Source of the DNA: Closterium sp. Naga37s-1
Taxonomy: Eukaryota > Streptophyta > Zygnematophyceae > Desmidiales > Closteriaceae
NCBI GenBank assembly: GCA_947471745.1
Contig: CANJKZ010000820.1
Location: forward strand, 1,959,501 to 2,023,500
Reading direction: 5' to 3'
Length of the DNA: 64,000 nt
Shown: piece after piece, positions 44,754-56,445 of the stretch
How positions within the stretch are numbered: the stretch's first letter is position 1
Layout of the letters: each line of letters begins with the position of its first letter
The notes under the pieces: model-generated
Seen by the model: only the letters and a program-made list of their open reading frames with translations
Told to the model about the DNA's origin: nothing
The model's database searches: none
Program-made: the position numbers and the translations under genes

Positions 44754-45210
44754 TGTTGGAATAACCGAAAGGTTATCATGAACATTCCCGAAGGTTATCC
44801 ACTGTCGAGTCTCTTCATAGCGAAGCAAGCACTTGTGTCAGTACCGCATGAGCTCATATAGAGCACGCGGAATGTCAAGGGTCACCCGAAGGTCAACAGT
44901 TGAAGACAAGTCAACGGTCGCGACCCTTGACTGCCCAGTAACCGCACAAGGCAGTTACGAAAGTGCAACATGGTAACTGCATAGAATGGTAATAGTCGTG
45001 GTTACTGTAGCAATGCAATTCAGTTAATAAGGGAATGTACCCCTCAGAGTACATGGCTAGCTAGGTTTGCTATTTATACCCTTGTACTTTATTTTATAAT
45101 CATCTTGTTCTCTTTCAATTAACCAACAAGGTCACTACTGAGACTTCACAAGTTCTCTTTACACTTGGCAACTTTATCCTATCCACTACGATCCTGCAGT
45201 TATATCAATA
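44754..45210 (+). repeat. 3' LTR of Copia A
   Basis: 457 bp, about four differences from the 5' LTR; followed by the GGTGG target duplication. Confidence 0.92.
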
Positions 45211-45513
45211 GGTGGGTATCCCCTCTCATTTGGAACTCTAGCCTATCCCTTGGCCAACCTCCATTTTGGGGGTGCGAGGGCTGGGCTGGAGCTTGGCTAA
45301 CCTCTGCGCGTGTGAGAAGGGACTTGGAGCTTTCGAGGGCGATGATTTTGAAGGGTTAAAGTAGCGTTCGACAGGCTAACACTAACCCTTCAGCTTACAA
45401 AGCGTTAAAGTCATTGACACCAAATTACGGGCTGACCGTGGAAAAAAAACCTTAGTCGAAACAGCCACGATGATGCCGCGGAAGGGCTTGCCTGCCTATC
45501 GAACAGGGCCACC

Positions 45514-45868
45514 TTGTTTTTGGCCCGTTTTGGGTCAACACGTGAACACCTTGGCTTAGCACTAGGATATTTGGAAGACTAGCAGGCTCTCACAGTAACA
45601 CATTTCAACACCTACCATTCAAGGTGCAGCAAGACAAAATTGATACGTGCAGAATTTCACATCACAACAACCAGTAAGGCAATTAACAAGTGCATAAACA
45701 TCACTGCTAGAGATTCTTGAAGCGCCTCAATAATCAGCACAGTAAGTGTGCCGATTTCCTAGTGTACCAACAGCACAACATGGCTCCATCCAGATTCCTG
45801 AGGCGCCTAAAGAATCGGCATAAGCAGTGGGACGTTTTCCACACCACATGGCTCCGCATTCTGCTCTC
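45514..45868. other. Intergenic with a pair of palindromic motifs
   Basis: Between the inverted-repeat element and the end of subtilase B lie two copies of the dispersed palindrome: ATTCTTGAAGCGCCTCAATA at 45713 and ATTCCTGAGGCGCCTAAAGA at 45794, about 60 bp apart. This spacing resembles the 27180-27290 element. Nothing else is recognised. Confidence 0.6.
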
Positions 45869-48800
45869 TTAGCAACCAAAGTTGCACGCACTAGACGGTT
45901 GCACGGCCAACACGGACCGCACGGAGTGCCCCTTGTTGTCTACCCACGTGAGGCTGCCAAACTTGAAAGATTGCGAAACCCATTTCACCACCACGGTCAC
46001 CGTAAAAGTCTTTCGTTGTCCGGGTGCGATTGTAAATCTTGACGGCGACACTTTCACCTTCACTCCAGCAGGTGTCTTTATTCTCACCGTATACGTCGAC
46101 GTGGTATCCGCGACATTCGTTACTGTCCGTGTAACTGAAACTTTCTTGTGCACTTGAGGCAGCGAGATAGCTGGCCGGTTGAAATTCTTCGCGGAAAGAG
46201 CCCTGAGAGAAGTTGTGCCGAACTCACCCTTCGCCCAGTTGTAATCCTGCCCGGCGAGAAAGTTTCTGAAGTCCTGCTCCCCAGCATCATAGGTTAACCC
46301 GGGGTCAACCACCCTACTAGGCACCACATGCCCCGCTCCAATCTCCCACGGAGTCGCAGCTCTCCCAAACTCGTTTTGGATCGCCCCGTTATTGGTATCA
46401 GTAGTGCGTGCTGTAGTCATCATTGCCGACATGATCTGCGAGGGCGTCCAATCAGGGCGCTGCTGGATGATCAGAGCAGCAATGCCAGCGATGTGTGGTG
46501 TGGCCATAGATGTCCCTGAAAGCGCTACGAACCATCCCCCAGAGCCGACAGTCTTGTCGGGAGCAGCAGCCCAGAGCTCAACCCCCGGGGCGATGATGTC
46601 GGGTTTGAGGATGGTGTTGGAGGGGTAGGCTGCTGGTGTGGCGCGTGATGGCTTGGCGAGCGGACCGGTGGAAGAGAAGTAGGCGATCACAGGGGCGGCG
46701 GTGGCTGCTGGGGAGATTCTGGCTGGGATGCGCGCTCCACTGAGCGTTGAGACTGTGGTGGCTGTGGTGTTGGAAGGGGTTTCAAAGGGTGATGCTGCTG
46801 CTGCTGCTGTTGCTGTTTTTGTTGCTGCTGCTGCTGTTGCTGTTTTTGTTGCTGCTGCTGCTGGTAATGCCTTTGTGGAGGAGATGGATGCACCGCTGCG
46901 AGAGATGGTGCTGCATGGTGGGGCAGGGGGGAAGGGGAGGAGCACAGGGACAGATGTTATGGGTGAATGGGAATGGGAGGAACAGGAGAGGAATGAATGT
47001 AAGTCGCTGAGTGTGCAAAGACGATTCTAGCATCACACCTCCTCCCGCTTCTCACCCTCGTCTCACCCTGCCTCACCACCGCCCTCCCCCCACAACCTCA
47101 CCTTGCGCCCACAGTCGTGTATCTGCAGCGGACCTTGGAAACCCTTAACCTTCTTATCCCCCCAAACACATATCCCATCCACACCTGGCGCCCACAGTCA
47201 TGTAGCAGGGCGAGAAGTTGCAGAGCGTGTGATAGCCCATGGGTGCAAAGACGATTCTAGCATCACAGCCTCCTTCTTTACACCCTCGTCTCACCATGCC
47301 CTCACCTCCTTCCCCCCCTTCCTCACCTGGCGCCCACCGTCATGTAGTAGGGTGCGAAGTTGCAGAACGTGCGATGGCCCTCGCCTCTGTCTTTTGAGAA
47401 TTCTAAAAAAACACATCCCTCGCCTCTGTCCCCCCTCCTCACCTGGCGCCCACAGTCATGTAGTAGGGTGCGAAGTTGCAAAGCGTGCGATTGGTTGTAG
47501 GGGAGAATGGGCGGCCCTCGTTGCCTGCTGCAAAGGCCACAAACACCCCCGCCTGATGGGCGGAGGGAAAGGAGAAAGGCGAGAGAGAAGTGAGAGAGGG
47601 AGACGAGAGAAGGCGAATGAGAGGAGATGAGGATGAGTGAAGGAATCTAGGTGGTTAAACCTGTGCGCTCTCGAATAAGGAGAGGAGATACAGGTACGAA
47701 GGAGCACTCACCGCATTGCCACTCACAGCATTGCCATAAGGAGATACAGGTAAGGCTCATATTGCACAGCCACTCACCGCATTGACGCTGATGAAGGGCA
47801 CGTCGTCAAAGTAGGTGTCAGTGGGACTGGCTCCGCCCAGCGACAGGCTCAGCACATCCACACCGTCGGCGACGGCCTGATCAATGGCTGAGAAGATGTC
47901 GGTGCTGGTGGCGTACAGGTAGCCCCCCGACTGCCAAAAGACCTTGTACATGGCCAGGCGCGCCCCTGGTGCCATGCCACTGGCTGTTCCCATGTTGGAG
48001 ATCTGCACGTTGCTGTTGCCTGCTGCCGCCCTGGAGAGGGAGAGAGAGGGAAAGGGAGAGAGAAGAGAAAGGGGGGCACACACGTGTGGAAGGAAAATGA
48101 GGGGTATGCTTTCAACACCACACATCGTGCCGCCTGCAATGTTCACCATGCCCTATGCACCATGTCTCATGCACCATGCCCCATGCAACCTTGCACCATG
48201 CACCATTCACCATGCACCATACCCCATGCACCATTCACCATGCACCATACCCCATGCACAAAACCCCATGCACCATGAACTCACCCCGCACACCAGGTGC
48301 CGTGCCCGAATGAATCACGCGGGTCCCAGTCGGCTGAGAGGCCAATTGTGGTGCCGCCACTCTCAAACCCCGCGCAGGATTCAAGCACTCACCCCGCACA
48401 CCAGGTGTCGTGCCCAAAAGAATCATGGGGTGACAGCCAGTCGCCTGAGAGGTCGATGGAGGTACCCTTTCTCTCAAAGCCATACACCATACACCATGCA
48501 CGCACTCACCCCGCACACCAGGTGCCGTGCCCGAAAGAATCACGCGGCGAGTCCCAGTCAGCCGAGAGGTCAATGGTGGTGCCGCCACTCTCAAACCCCG
48601 CGTGGAACACGCCCCCACCGATGATCTTGTTGTTGCATGCGAAGTCGCTTGTCGTGGGACACGTGCCCGCCCACCCGGAAGGGAGCGTGCTGCTGTAGCC
48701 CTGGTGGGGACGAGGAGGGGTGGAGGGGGGTGGAGGGGCGAAGGGGAGGATAGGTAGTGGGTTAGTGGTGTGGGGCATGTGGCCAACCTTAGTTGGCACC

Positions 48801-51207
48801 TTACGTTTACTCTCCGTTCAAGTACGTAGTCTTAAATACGGGTTTACATTTACGGTCACACAGAAGTTTTTCCCAGCCTGCACTTTTCATTGCTGGGAAA
48901 TCTTACAAAAGTAGGTACATCGAAGTTCCAACCAATACCACTAAGGTGTTGATTCACTGATTAGCAATTTATGTAATACGTTTCCAGTGGTGTGCGGCGC
49001 GGAGCGAAATCGTGTTCGCAACTCACAACGTGTCGTCGGATTTACACATCTGCAAGAGTTTTACACCGAAACTCCAATCCGCCAGCCATGCTTCGCTCAG
49101 TAGGCCATGCAGTCTAGTTCCTGCGACGATTAGCTTCGTCGAAGATTTCCAAAGCGTAGGAACCAAGCGCCTACTGGATTTCAGCACCTAATCGTGTTAG
49201 CGCTCGGAAAGGTAGCAGAATGAGGCTTCGCGCGCAACCTGCGCTGGGAATAATCGCTTCCATAGGTCGGAGGCGATGGGGAGACGATGGGGTTTGGATG
49301 GGGATCGGGGGGAGGGGAGGAGGGGGAAGGGAGGAGGAGGATGAGGTGAAGGGAAGGGAGGGAGTAGCTGAGTTGGGGGATGGGAGTGGCTGATGGCATG
49401 GTGATGGTGGTGGGGAGAAGGGACAAGAATGCGAAAACTTCTGTCGGAAGGGGCGTCAGGTGGACGAAACGAGAAGGGAGAAGCGCGGATGGTGAGGCGC
49501 GTACCGTGTCGTCAAAGGAAGCGTGCTCGGGCCATATGCCGGTGTCCACGATGCTAATCACCGTGCCGTCACTATTGAGAAACGTGTTGACCCTACTGGG
49601 GCCAAGGTGATGCACAACCTACCGTGTCGTCAAAGGAAGCGTGCTCGGGCCATATGCCGGTGTCCACGATGCCAATCACCGTGCCGTCGCCTGCGCTGCT
49701 GGGCCCGCCCGCGTCGGCCCAGAGCGACCCGGGCAGGCCGAGGAACTTGTACGAGTGGGTGGTGGCGGGGCGCAGCACGCGCGCCTGCGTCACGGAGGCG
49801 ACGGATGGATGCCTCTTTATCCGCTGCACCTGCGCCGGCGTGAGAGTCGCTGAGAAGCCGTTGGACGCGTGCATGTAGCTGAGACGGGCGGAGAGGGGAA
49901 AAGGGGGAGAGGGGAAAGTGCGGAGATGGGAGAGGGGAAGATGGGATGGCAGGGAGATGGGGAGGTGAGGAACTTGTACGAGTGGGTGGTGGCGGGGCGC
50001 AGCACGCGCGCCTGCGTCACGAACGCCACGGACGCCACGGACGGGTGCCGCCTCATGCGCTGCACCTGCGCTGGCGTGAGCGTCGCTGAGAAGCCGTTTG
50101 AGCGACACGTGCACGTAGCTGAGAAGGGAGGGCGGGCATACTGGGGAAGAGGAAGAAAAGTACATTTAGGGAAACGAGGGGCGTGAGCGTCGCGGAGAAG
50201 CCGTTCGACGCGTGCGCGTAGCTGGCGCGGCGGAGAAGGGACGGGGGGAGCGGGGGAGGGGATGGGGAGGGTGGGAGTGTGGAGGAAACGGAGGGGAAAT
50301 GAAGCAGTGGAAAGGAAGGGGACGGTGGGAGAAAGGGGAAGCCCGTGCAAATCCTTCGTCAGAAATAACCCCTCATTCCCCTCACCTATTGACCATCTTC
50401 CCGGCGCCCACCCTGCTGTCCCGCAGCACGGCCTGCTGCATGCGCTGCAGCAGCTGCTTGAACGCCCTCACGGCCGGCGCTCTCACGTTCACCCGCGGCC
50501 GCCGCAGCCGACGACCAAGCCGTCCTAAACCACTGGTAGTAGCCGCACCAGCGGCGGAGGCGGAGGAGGAAACAGAGGCGGTACCAACGGCAACGGAACC
50601 GTGGGCGGCGCCGTCTGACGTCGAGTCTCTCGCGTTGCCGTTAGGATCGCTGTCCCAGACGGCCGTTGCCGGGAACCCGGGAAATCCGCCGCGGTACGAG
50701 GCGACCGGCGGCGCGGAACGTAGGCGGACGATGTAGAGCGACGAGACGTCGGGGGGGGAGGCTGCGGGGGATGGAGGGAAGGGGCGAGAGAAGGCAGGTG
50801 AGCGGGGCAGCATTTCAACACGCCTGAAATGCCCCACCTGAAAGGTACTCGGTGAAAAGCTACTCGACAGCAGCAAAATTGCCGCGCTTTACAACTGTCA
50901 TCGAGTCAACAGCCGAATCGTAGCAGCTTCTAAGTTACCACGAGAGTTGATCACGCGTGCCGGCTGTGCGCGTACCGTTGGTCGGGCGGAGCAGCGGCGC
51001 TGCCAATAGCGAGACGACGATCAGGAGGAGGAGGAGATACGGGGTTCGTGTTTCGCGGCGGGTCTGTACAAGGTTGCAGTGTGAGCGGCATTGTGAGCGG
51101 TAGTGCGAGCGATGCGATAGAAGTGGTTGTCTTTGAGAATGGACGAGCGGGAATGGAGGCCCGGGAAGGAGGCTAAGCGAGCCAGAGTGTCTTTGCCGTG
51201 AGGCCAT
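45869..51207 (-). CDS. Subtilase B: plant-type subtilisin-like serine protease (7 exons, 819 aa)
   Basis: Exons: 51207-50976, 50761-50386, 49878-49623, 48700-48510, 48030-47778, 47552-47443, 46910-45869. All seven junctions keep the same phases as subtilase A. Same domain order: hydrophobic N-terminal segment ([16 protein letters not shown]), I9 propeptide, Asp about 275 ([11 protein letters not shown]), His about 346 (GHGTWCAG), Asn about 447, Ser about 607 (SGTSMATPH), C-terminal Fn3-like domain. No PA insert is evident. Exon 7 has an extra Ala/Lys/Thr stretch from a GCTGCT-rich repeat (46795-46865), and exon 2 is 9 bp shorter than in A. The start is placed at the ATG in GAAAATGGC at 51207, aligned with A. 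Introns contain exon-edge copies but no giant array. A close paralogue by inverted duplication; both copies look functional from their reading frames. Confidence 0.85.
47183..47385 (-). pseudogene. Two partial copies of subtilase B exon 6 end, with donors
   Basis: 47183-47243 and 47333-47385 repeat the end of exon 6 (PYYMTVGA and GCCAG then gtgagg) downstream of the true donor at 47442, in decreasing similarity. Just before the true site (in plus-strand order), a palindrome TTTTGAGAATTCTAAAA at about 47394-47410 is flanked by direct repeats CCCTCGCCTCTGTC. Confidence 0.8.
48140..48480 (-). pseudogene. Two partial copies of subtilase B exon 4 end, plus CATGGGG repeats
   Basis: 48281-48370 and 48386-48480 are copies of the exon 4 end and donor (GGGCACGACACCTGGTGTGC, then gtgagt), diverged from the true exon at 48510-48700. 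They adjoin CACCATGCACCATGCC repeats (48140-48275) like those of intron 4 in subtilase A. Confidence 0.8.
49501..49610 (-). pseudogene. Copy of subtilase B exon 3 end, with donor
   Basis: On the minus strand GTGATTAGCATCGTGGACAC through TTTGACGACACG with gtacgc repeats the catalytic-Asp segment and donor, just inside intron 3. It would read [20 protein letters not shown]. Shared with subtilase A at 3890-3975. Confidence 0.85.
49971..50226 (-). pseudogene. Two partial copies of subtilase B exon 3 start, with acceptors
   Basis: 49971-50122 is a long copy from acceptor TCTCAG through TYKFL-coding sequence ([12 protein letters not shown]). 50181-50226 is a shorter one (CCAG then CTACGCGCACGCGTCGAACG). 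Only the copy at 49878 runs through to the catalytic Asp and a donor. Confidence 0.85.
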
Positions 51208-53000
51208 TTTCAAGCTCTATATTGGTCGCGCTTTGGTATTTCAGACGCTCTGTGACCGTACGAGGCAGGGGACGGTGTTCTCTCGGATTGCACGCAAATC
51301 TGGTGTGGTGTGCGTGTCGGCTACTGAGACCTCTGCGAGTTCAATACCCGAATCCTCTTCGTAAGCCAGACCTCGTGCTGTGCTATGCTGACTGCAGTCA
51401 CTTCACGGTGTGGCAAGCAGGGCTGTCGCTAGGTCTGGGTCCAACCCGTACAAAGCTAAGCTGCCCCGAAATCAACCCTGAAGGATCCGGAAAGCGGACT
51501 TAACATTCAGGGCATTTCTGTTTAGATTTGAGGATACTTGCGTAAAAAAGCTTAGATCATCGAGCTAGACACGTTAGGGGAACGGGAGGGACTGGTGTGG
51601 TGTTACTGGGAGGAGGGGAGAGGGACCAGTTCGCGGTCTAAGGTCAGAAAGAAAGGGGGGAGGGGAAGTGGGAGGGGGGGACAGGTACGGGAAATCCGGG
51701 GAGGGCCAAAACCTGTCCGTTAGGAATCCGGGCCTGGGAAAAACCAGCCCTGAAAATCTCCGAGCTGATCTGAAACGAACCCTGAATTCTCAGGGAAAAC
51801 GGACAAATGTCCTTGAATCGACAGGCCTGGTGGCAAGCAAAGCAAGCAACAGAAACACAGCTTGTTTGAGTCCAATCATTATCCCTTTCACGTTTCCCTC
51901 GCTCGCCTGCTTCTTCCGGATAGAAACACGTTTCACGTTTCTTTTCGCAGAAGACCCTACCCAACCATTTTCGTGTTTAGTTAGACCGCTCAATATTGAA
52001 TCAAAACCTTTTTCAACCGCATCGTATTCGGACGTACTCTCCAGGCACGCGCTGAGTTTCGGTGGGAAGGGATGAAAGGGAAGGGCGACTACACGAAAAC
52101 CCGGTTACCCGGTCGTCAGTCACAGCTCTGGTCTGGGAGCTGGCTCACACACACACGACACGATTCAACGCTGGGCTGCGGCGGCTGCGCCTGACCGGGT
52201 CGCGGGGAATTGGCGGAATGGAGAATGGAGAACGAGGAAGGGGGGGAAGAATGAGGGATCAAAATATCGTTGTGCGGTGGTGACCGAGGAAAAGCAGAGT
52301 GGGTTGGGGGCAGGCCTCAGGTTTGTAAATACAGGTTTCAAGGGTTTTACCACCCTGTCACGATCAGGCCTCGTGAAATTTTGACCCTTGTTTTGCAGTT
52401 GTTGGTTCTTGTAGCACCCCGCCTTGGCCGAGTTCGGTAGTGGTGGCAGCACTCTGACTGAGTTTTTTTTCCCCTCAGCTATTTGAGAACTGGCTAAGTC
52501 CTTGCCGGGAGACACTCACACTACACCAGAACAAGCATCGGATGTGCTCGAAAACTGGCGAAGTCTTTTCCACAGAGACACTCACACAGATTGGACCGCT
52601 GCAGCCTAGTTTAAATATAACCCTGCACAGCAGACCAGAAATTTTTCAACACCCTTCCATTTCTAGGGTACGACGCGGCAGCAACACTGCAGTGGCAGTG
52701 TGACTTCGACCTGAAACTTTGATTTGACAGGGTGGCCCAAAACGAATCAAGACCCCTGGTTGGGGGGAGTCGATGGAGGGAGCTGTGGTCAATTCACGCG
52801 GTGGTTGGAGGTTGCGCGGTGGTGGTGTGGCAGCGGCACGGGACCAGGCTGGGTGTTTACTGTAGTTAGTTTGGTTCGGAGAGAGAAGATGGGGGAAAAA
52901 AGCAAGCTGGCTTTTGGGTGATTGGGTGGGTAGGGAGAACTGGGGAAACGAAATCGCTGTTGCGGGGAAGCTCACTTTTGCGGCGCGACTGGGCGCAGAT
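51208..53000. other. Upstream region of subtilase B, intergenic
   Basis: Contains the block 52171-52221 that matches 1878-1932 upstream of subtilase A, and close to the start codon the shared AATACCAAAGCGCG. No other gene or repeat is recognised across about 1.8 kb. Confidence 0.5.
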
Positions 53001-53003
53001 TTA

Positions 53004-53453
53004 CGACGTGTTGCGACCCACACGGTTTGGGTCGACCACCCCCCGAGCCATCACTTCTAGGAAGGCTGCATCACGGGTCTAGCCGACCAGGTCGAGCCAA
53101 CCAGACCCGGTTGGGTCTGCCTGACCTGGGTCGACCAGGTCGGCTCAACCAGGCCAACCAGACCCAACCCAATCGAGCTGGAGAAGGTTACCATAGTCTG
53201 CGAACTTTAGAGTTCTCGCGCAAATGTCGCCTCAAATTCGCCGCGCAGAATGATACCCTGTAATATCGATGCGAATTTTCCAGCTCACCATCCCCCCGCC
53301 CGGCAACTGCTTTCCTGGTCCCTCGAGGATGCAAGGAAATCGACGGGAAATTCCGTGATTTCCCGAGTCGCGTTTCCGAAGATCTGGTCGGGTTGGGTTT
53401 AGCCGACCAGGTCGAGCCGACCCAACCCAATCTCTTTGGGTCGCAACACGTCG
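53004..53453. mobile_element. 450-bp inverted-repeat element with TTA target duplication
   Basis: Inverted ends CGACGTGTTGCGACCCA (53004-53020) and TGGGTCGCAACACGTCG (53437-53453) are flanked by TTA on each side (53001-53003, 53454-53456). Internal sub-repeats of GACCAGGTCGAGCC type occur near both ends. No coding capacity. TTA duplication and size fit a PIF/Harbinger-type MITE (inferred). Confidence 0.7.
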
Positions 53454-53456
53454 TTA

Positions 53457-54100
53457 GATGGCAAACAGCCTTGATTTGGCGGACAACAGCCCACCACTTG
53501 TGACAGCAGAAGACGACACATTCCCATCAAAGGCCTGACAGCTGGTCCTTCGGCGACTCTTAGGACTCGTATTGCGTGACGCAAGGATCACGTTTCATCT
53601 TCAAAAAGGATGGTCATGCGGTAACGAGTTTCAAGTTATGTAGACAAATCTTGACGGTTAGCCGCACTCGGTTGATATGTTTTCCTTATCACTCGAGGTT
53701 TTGTGAAGGATTTTCAAAGTTGATTTCGCTCTAGCTTGTAGTAACATTCAGTAGGAACACTCCCTGGGTTTGTACAGCTGCCACCATCCAGGACACAGGG
53801 CAGGTTGTGGACATGTCTGCTGGACGTGTACAGTGTCCGTTGATGGTCGTGTACAAAAGATGCTCGTTCTTGACAGGTGCGTCAAGACTCGCCATCACTT
53901 GCTATTTGATGAAGGCAGTGATTCTCTGTAGAAATATAATAGTGTAGTTTATAGGTTAAAACTATAAAACTCTTTGGTGGTGCATCTTTGTGCCTACCTT
54001 GCCCCTATTTCTTGTACCCCACTTTTCTAGTCAACCCCCCCTCTTTCTCCTTTTCTCCTTCAATGATACAACTTGGATTTCGCTGTAATGAAGGAACATG
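53457..54100. other. Intergenic, nothing recognised
   Basis: No supported feature. The stretch just right of it (about 54085-54150) resembles the middle of the Copia A LTR (ACATGCCCCTTAAAGTACAT, GGCTAGCC), perhaps an old LTR relic. Confidence 0.4.
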
Positions 54101-54142
54101 CCCCTTAAAGTACATGGCTAGCCAAGCCGTTTCGTATTCCCT

Positions 54143-56316
54143 ATTACATATACATAAAAAGGAGGGGAATGGTGATACTAGGTCAAAGGAGGGGATACAA
54201 CCAAAGTGTCGAGAAAGTTTTATACCCCCTAACATGCAACTCACTAGAGCATAGATATATCTACAAACATAGTTTGACACACCCCATAGGCTAAGTGAGG
54301 GGCATCAAAACAAGCATGACATGCATATGGTCACAAGACCAGTCAAGAAAAGAAACACAGCAAGCTCAGGGTGGATCATGAAGTCACCACACATTCTGAG
54401 CACAAACAAGAGGTCACAAGGCCAGTTCAAGAGTTCGCAAACATGTACAGCAATCAACAAGAGACAAGACTCCTGTAGTCAAGAGCCTACGTCAACAAGG
54501 CCTAACTACAAACAGAATTTTTGGTGGTCACCAGGCGGAAGGGCCTTGGTGAAGATGTCTGCAGTGTTGGCCTCTGAGGCCACGAAATCCAAGCGTGCCT
54601 GGCCACGTCGTTGCAACTCTCGCAGAAGAAAGTACCTGACGTCGATGTGCTTCACTCTGCTCTCCAGTCGAGGCTCTCGACTCAGGAGGATCATGGCCTT
54701 GTTGTTAGCAAACAAGGTCGGTGCAGAGCTCGGCCGCTCACCAAGGTCGGTGAGCAAGAAAGTCAACCAGCGAAGCTCCTGCGCTGCCATGGCACCGGCG
54801 TAGATCTTTGCCTCTGCACTAGACGAAGCCACTGACGACGACCGAGTAGACCTCCACCACACAGCTCCAGCGCCCAAGCTGAAGCAGTAGCCCTGAGTGG
54901 ACCTCTTTGTCTCCACGTCGACGACATAGGAAGAGTCGCAGTGACCAGTCAGTATAACTGGCTGTGTCCCTCCAAGCACAAGTCACATGCCTGATGTAGT
55001 CGCCAGGTACTTCGTCACCCTCACAGCAGCTGTCCAGTGAACAGGACGGTGTCTCGCAGTCGCAACAAAGCGAGAGAAGCCCACAAGCGAGGTTCGGACG
55101 AGTACAAGTCATCAGGTACATGAGGCAGCCGGCAAGCCCTGCGTAGGGACCACTAGACTCAAAAGGCTCGTCGGTAAAAGGGTCGGTGAGTCTGTAATCA
55201 ACGGCAAGAGGAGTGGGCTGTGTGGTGGAGTGCTGAAGCCCGAACCGCTGAAGGACCTGCCGCACCATGTGTGACTGTGTGAGTGTGATGGTGCGAGCAG
55301 CTCTGTCCCTGGTGATCTGCAAGCCAAGGTAGCGGCGCAGCTCACCAAGGTCAGTGCACGTGTGTCTCTTCTGCAGTTCGGGCTTCACCTCAGTCAGTGC
55401 AGTCCTGTCTGCTGTAGCAAAGACCAAGTCGTCAACGTAGACGAGGACGAAGAAGGGTGTGGGCCAGAACGAACGAACAGCGACGGGTCGGCGGACGAAG
55501 GACGAAACCCGAGTGCAGCAAGACTAGTGCACAGCATGTCGTGCCACTCACGAGGCGCCTGGCGGAGACCGTAGACTGGTCGCCTCAGGCTCCACTGGGT
55601 CCCAGGCGGGAAAGTGCCAGTGAAGCCAGGAGGACGACGCAACCAGATCTCCTCGTGCAGATTGCTCTGGCGAAAGGCGGTGGAGAAGTCGAGGGAGTGC
55701 AACTCGTAGTCTCGTTGTGCTGCAACGTGAAGTAACATCCAAAGAGTCGTCATCTTCGGGGTCGGAGCGAAGGTCTGGAAGAAGTCAACTCCCTCACGCT
55801 GACTGAATCCCTTAGCTACGTAGCGCGCCTTGAAGACATGCGGCGATCTAGGCGGCCGCTTCACCTTGAAAATCCACATGACGTCGACTACGTTCGCCCC
55901 GGGTGGGGGAACTGCGTCGACGTAAGTGTGGATCTCCAAGACGCCATCTCTGACTCCATGGCCGCTATCCACTGAGAAGCCCACTGCCTTGACACTGCCT
56001 CACGGTACGTGCGAGGAGTCGGTATGTCAAGGGCGTCGGGGTCTCCCTCAGGAACTAGCAGCATGGCACAAAGATGGGGAGAAGCGGCCGCCAAGAACTC
56101 AAGCTCAAACTGCCTGTCCTCTAGGACATCACAGCCAAGGGCAAACTCACCCCCGACGGACAAAGGACGGACGGGTGGCGTAGTCAAGGCGGCAGGTGGC
56201 GGCAAAGTCTGTGATAGTAGCAGAAAAAGCCGAGACAGACGACGGAGAGGCACGAGGGTCCGTGATAAGAGAGGCGAGAACACGAGTGAGAACAAGACGG
56301 GCGGCACGGTAGTAGT
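54143..56316 (-). mobile_element. Copia-type fragment C (reverse transcriptase to 3' LTR)
   Basis: Minus-strand Copia pol remnant. From right to left it holds the sequence just before reverse transcriptase (SVGGEFALGCDVLEDR), reverse transcriptase (ARYVAKGFSQREGVDFFQTF, FSTAFRQ), RNase H to about 54.5 kb, a purine tract (CCTATGGGGTG) and the start of a 3' LTR at 54279 (TGTCAAACTATG). The left limit of the LTR is uncertain. The 5' half is not present next to it. Broken, with several breaks; close in sequence to Copia B. Confidence 0.8.
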
Positions 56317-56445
56317 TGTCAGACTTATATTACTTAGTCGCTGTAGGCTATAGTGGGGTAGACACTAAGGGGTACAACTTTCTAGGGTTTCCTATTTGTA
56401 CCCAACCCTTTCATAGTTCATTCATTCCTCACCTAATTTCTCACA
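56317..56445 (+). repeat. 5' LTR of element D
   Basis: 129 bp, TGTCAGACTTATATTAC to CTCACA, sharing GTAGGCTATAGTGGG and CTAGGGTTTCCTA blocks with the Copia B LTR. Confidence 0.75.

Larger units (their letters stand above)
31196..45210 (+). mobile_element. Copia-type LTR retrotransposon A, hosting Copia B
   Basis: A Ty1/Copia element with 457-bp LTRs (31196-31652 and 44754-45210) and matching 5-bp target duplications GGTGG (31191-31195, 45211-45215). A primer-binding site resembling tRNA-iMet (TGGTATGAGAGC) directly follows the 5' LTR, and a purine tract (GAAGGGGAG) precedes the 3' LTR. Parts in order: gag at about 31.8-32.6 kb, CCHC knuckle near 32.75 kb, protease and integrase region at about 33.3-35.1 kb, resuming after Copia B with the end of integrase at 42.4 kb, reverse transcriptase at about 43.2-43.8 kb and RNase H to 44.7 kb. 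It is broken: besides the Copia B insertion there are a handful of other breaks. The LTRs differ at about four positions, so insertion was recent. Confidence 0.9.
30845..45510. mobile_element. Short inverted-repeat DNA element (about 650 bp) split by Copia A
   Basis: Perfect 19-bp inverted ends GGCCCTGTTCGATAGGCAG (30845-30863) and CTGCCTATCGAACAGGGCC (45492-45510) are flanked by ACC on both sides (30842-30844 and 45511-45513), a 3-bp target duplication. Removing Copia A leaves about 650 bp with no coding capacity. The GGCCCTGTTCG start and 3-bp duplication resemble PIF/Harbinger-type MITEs. The family assignment is inferred. Confidence 0.7.
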
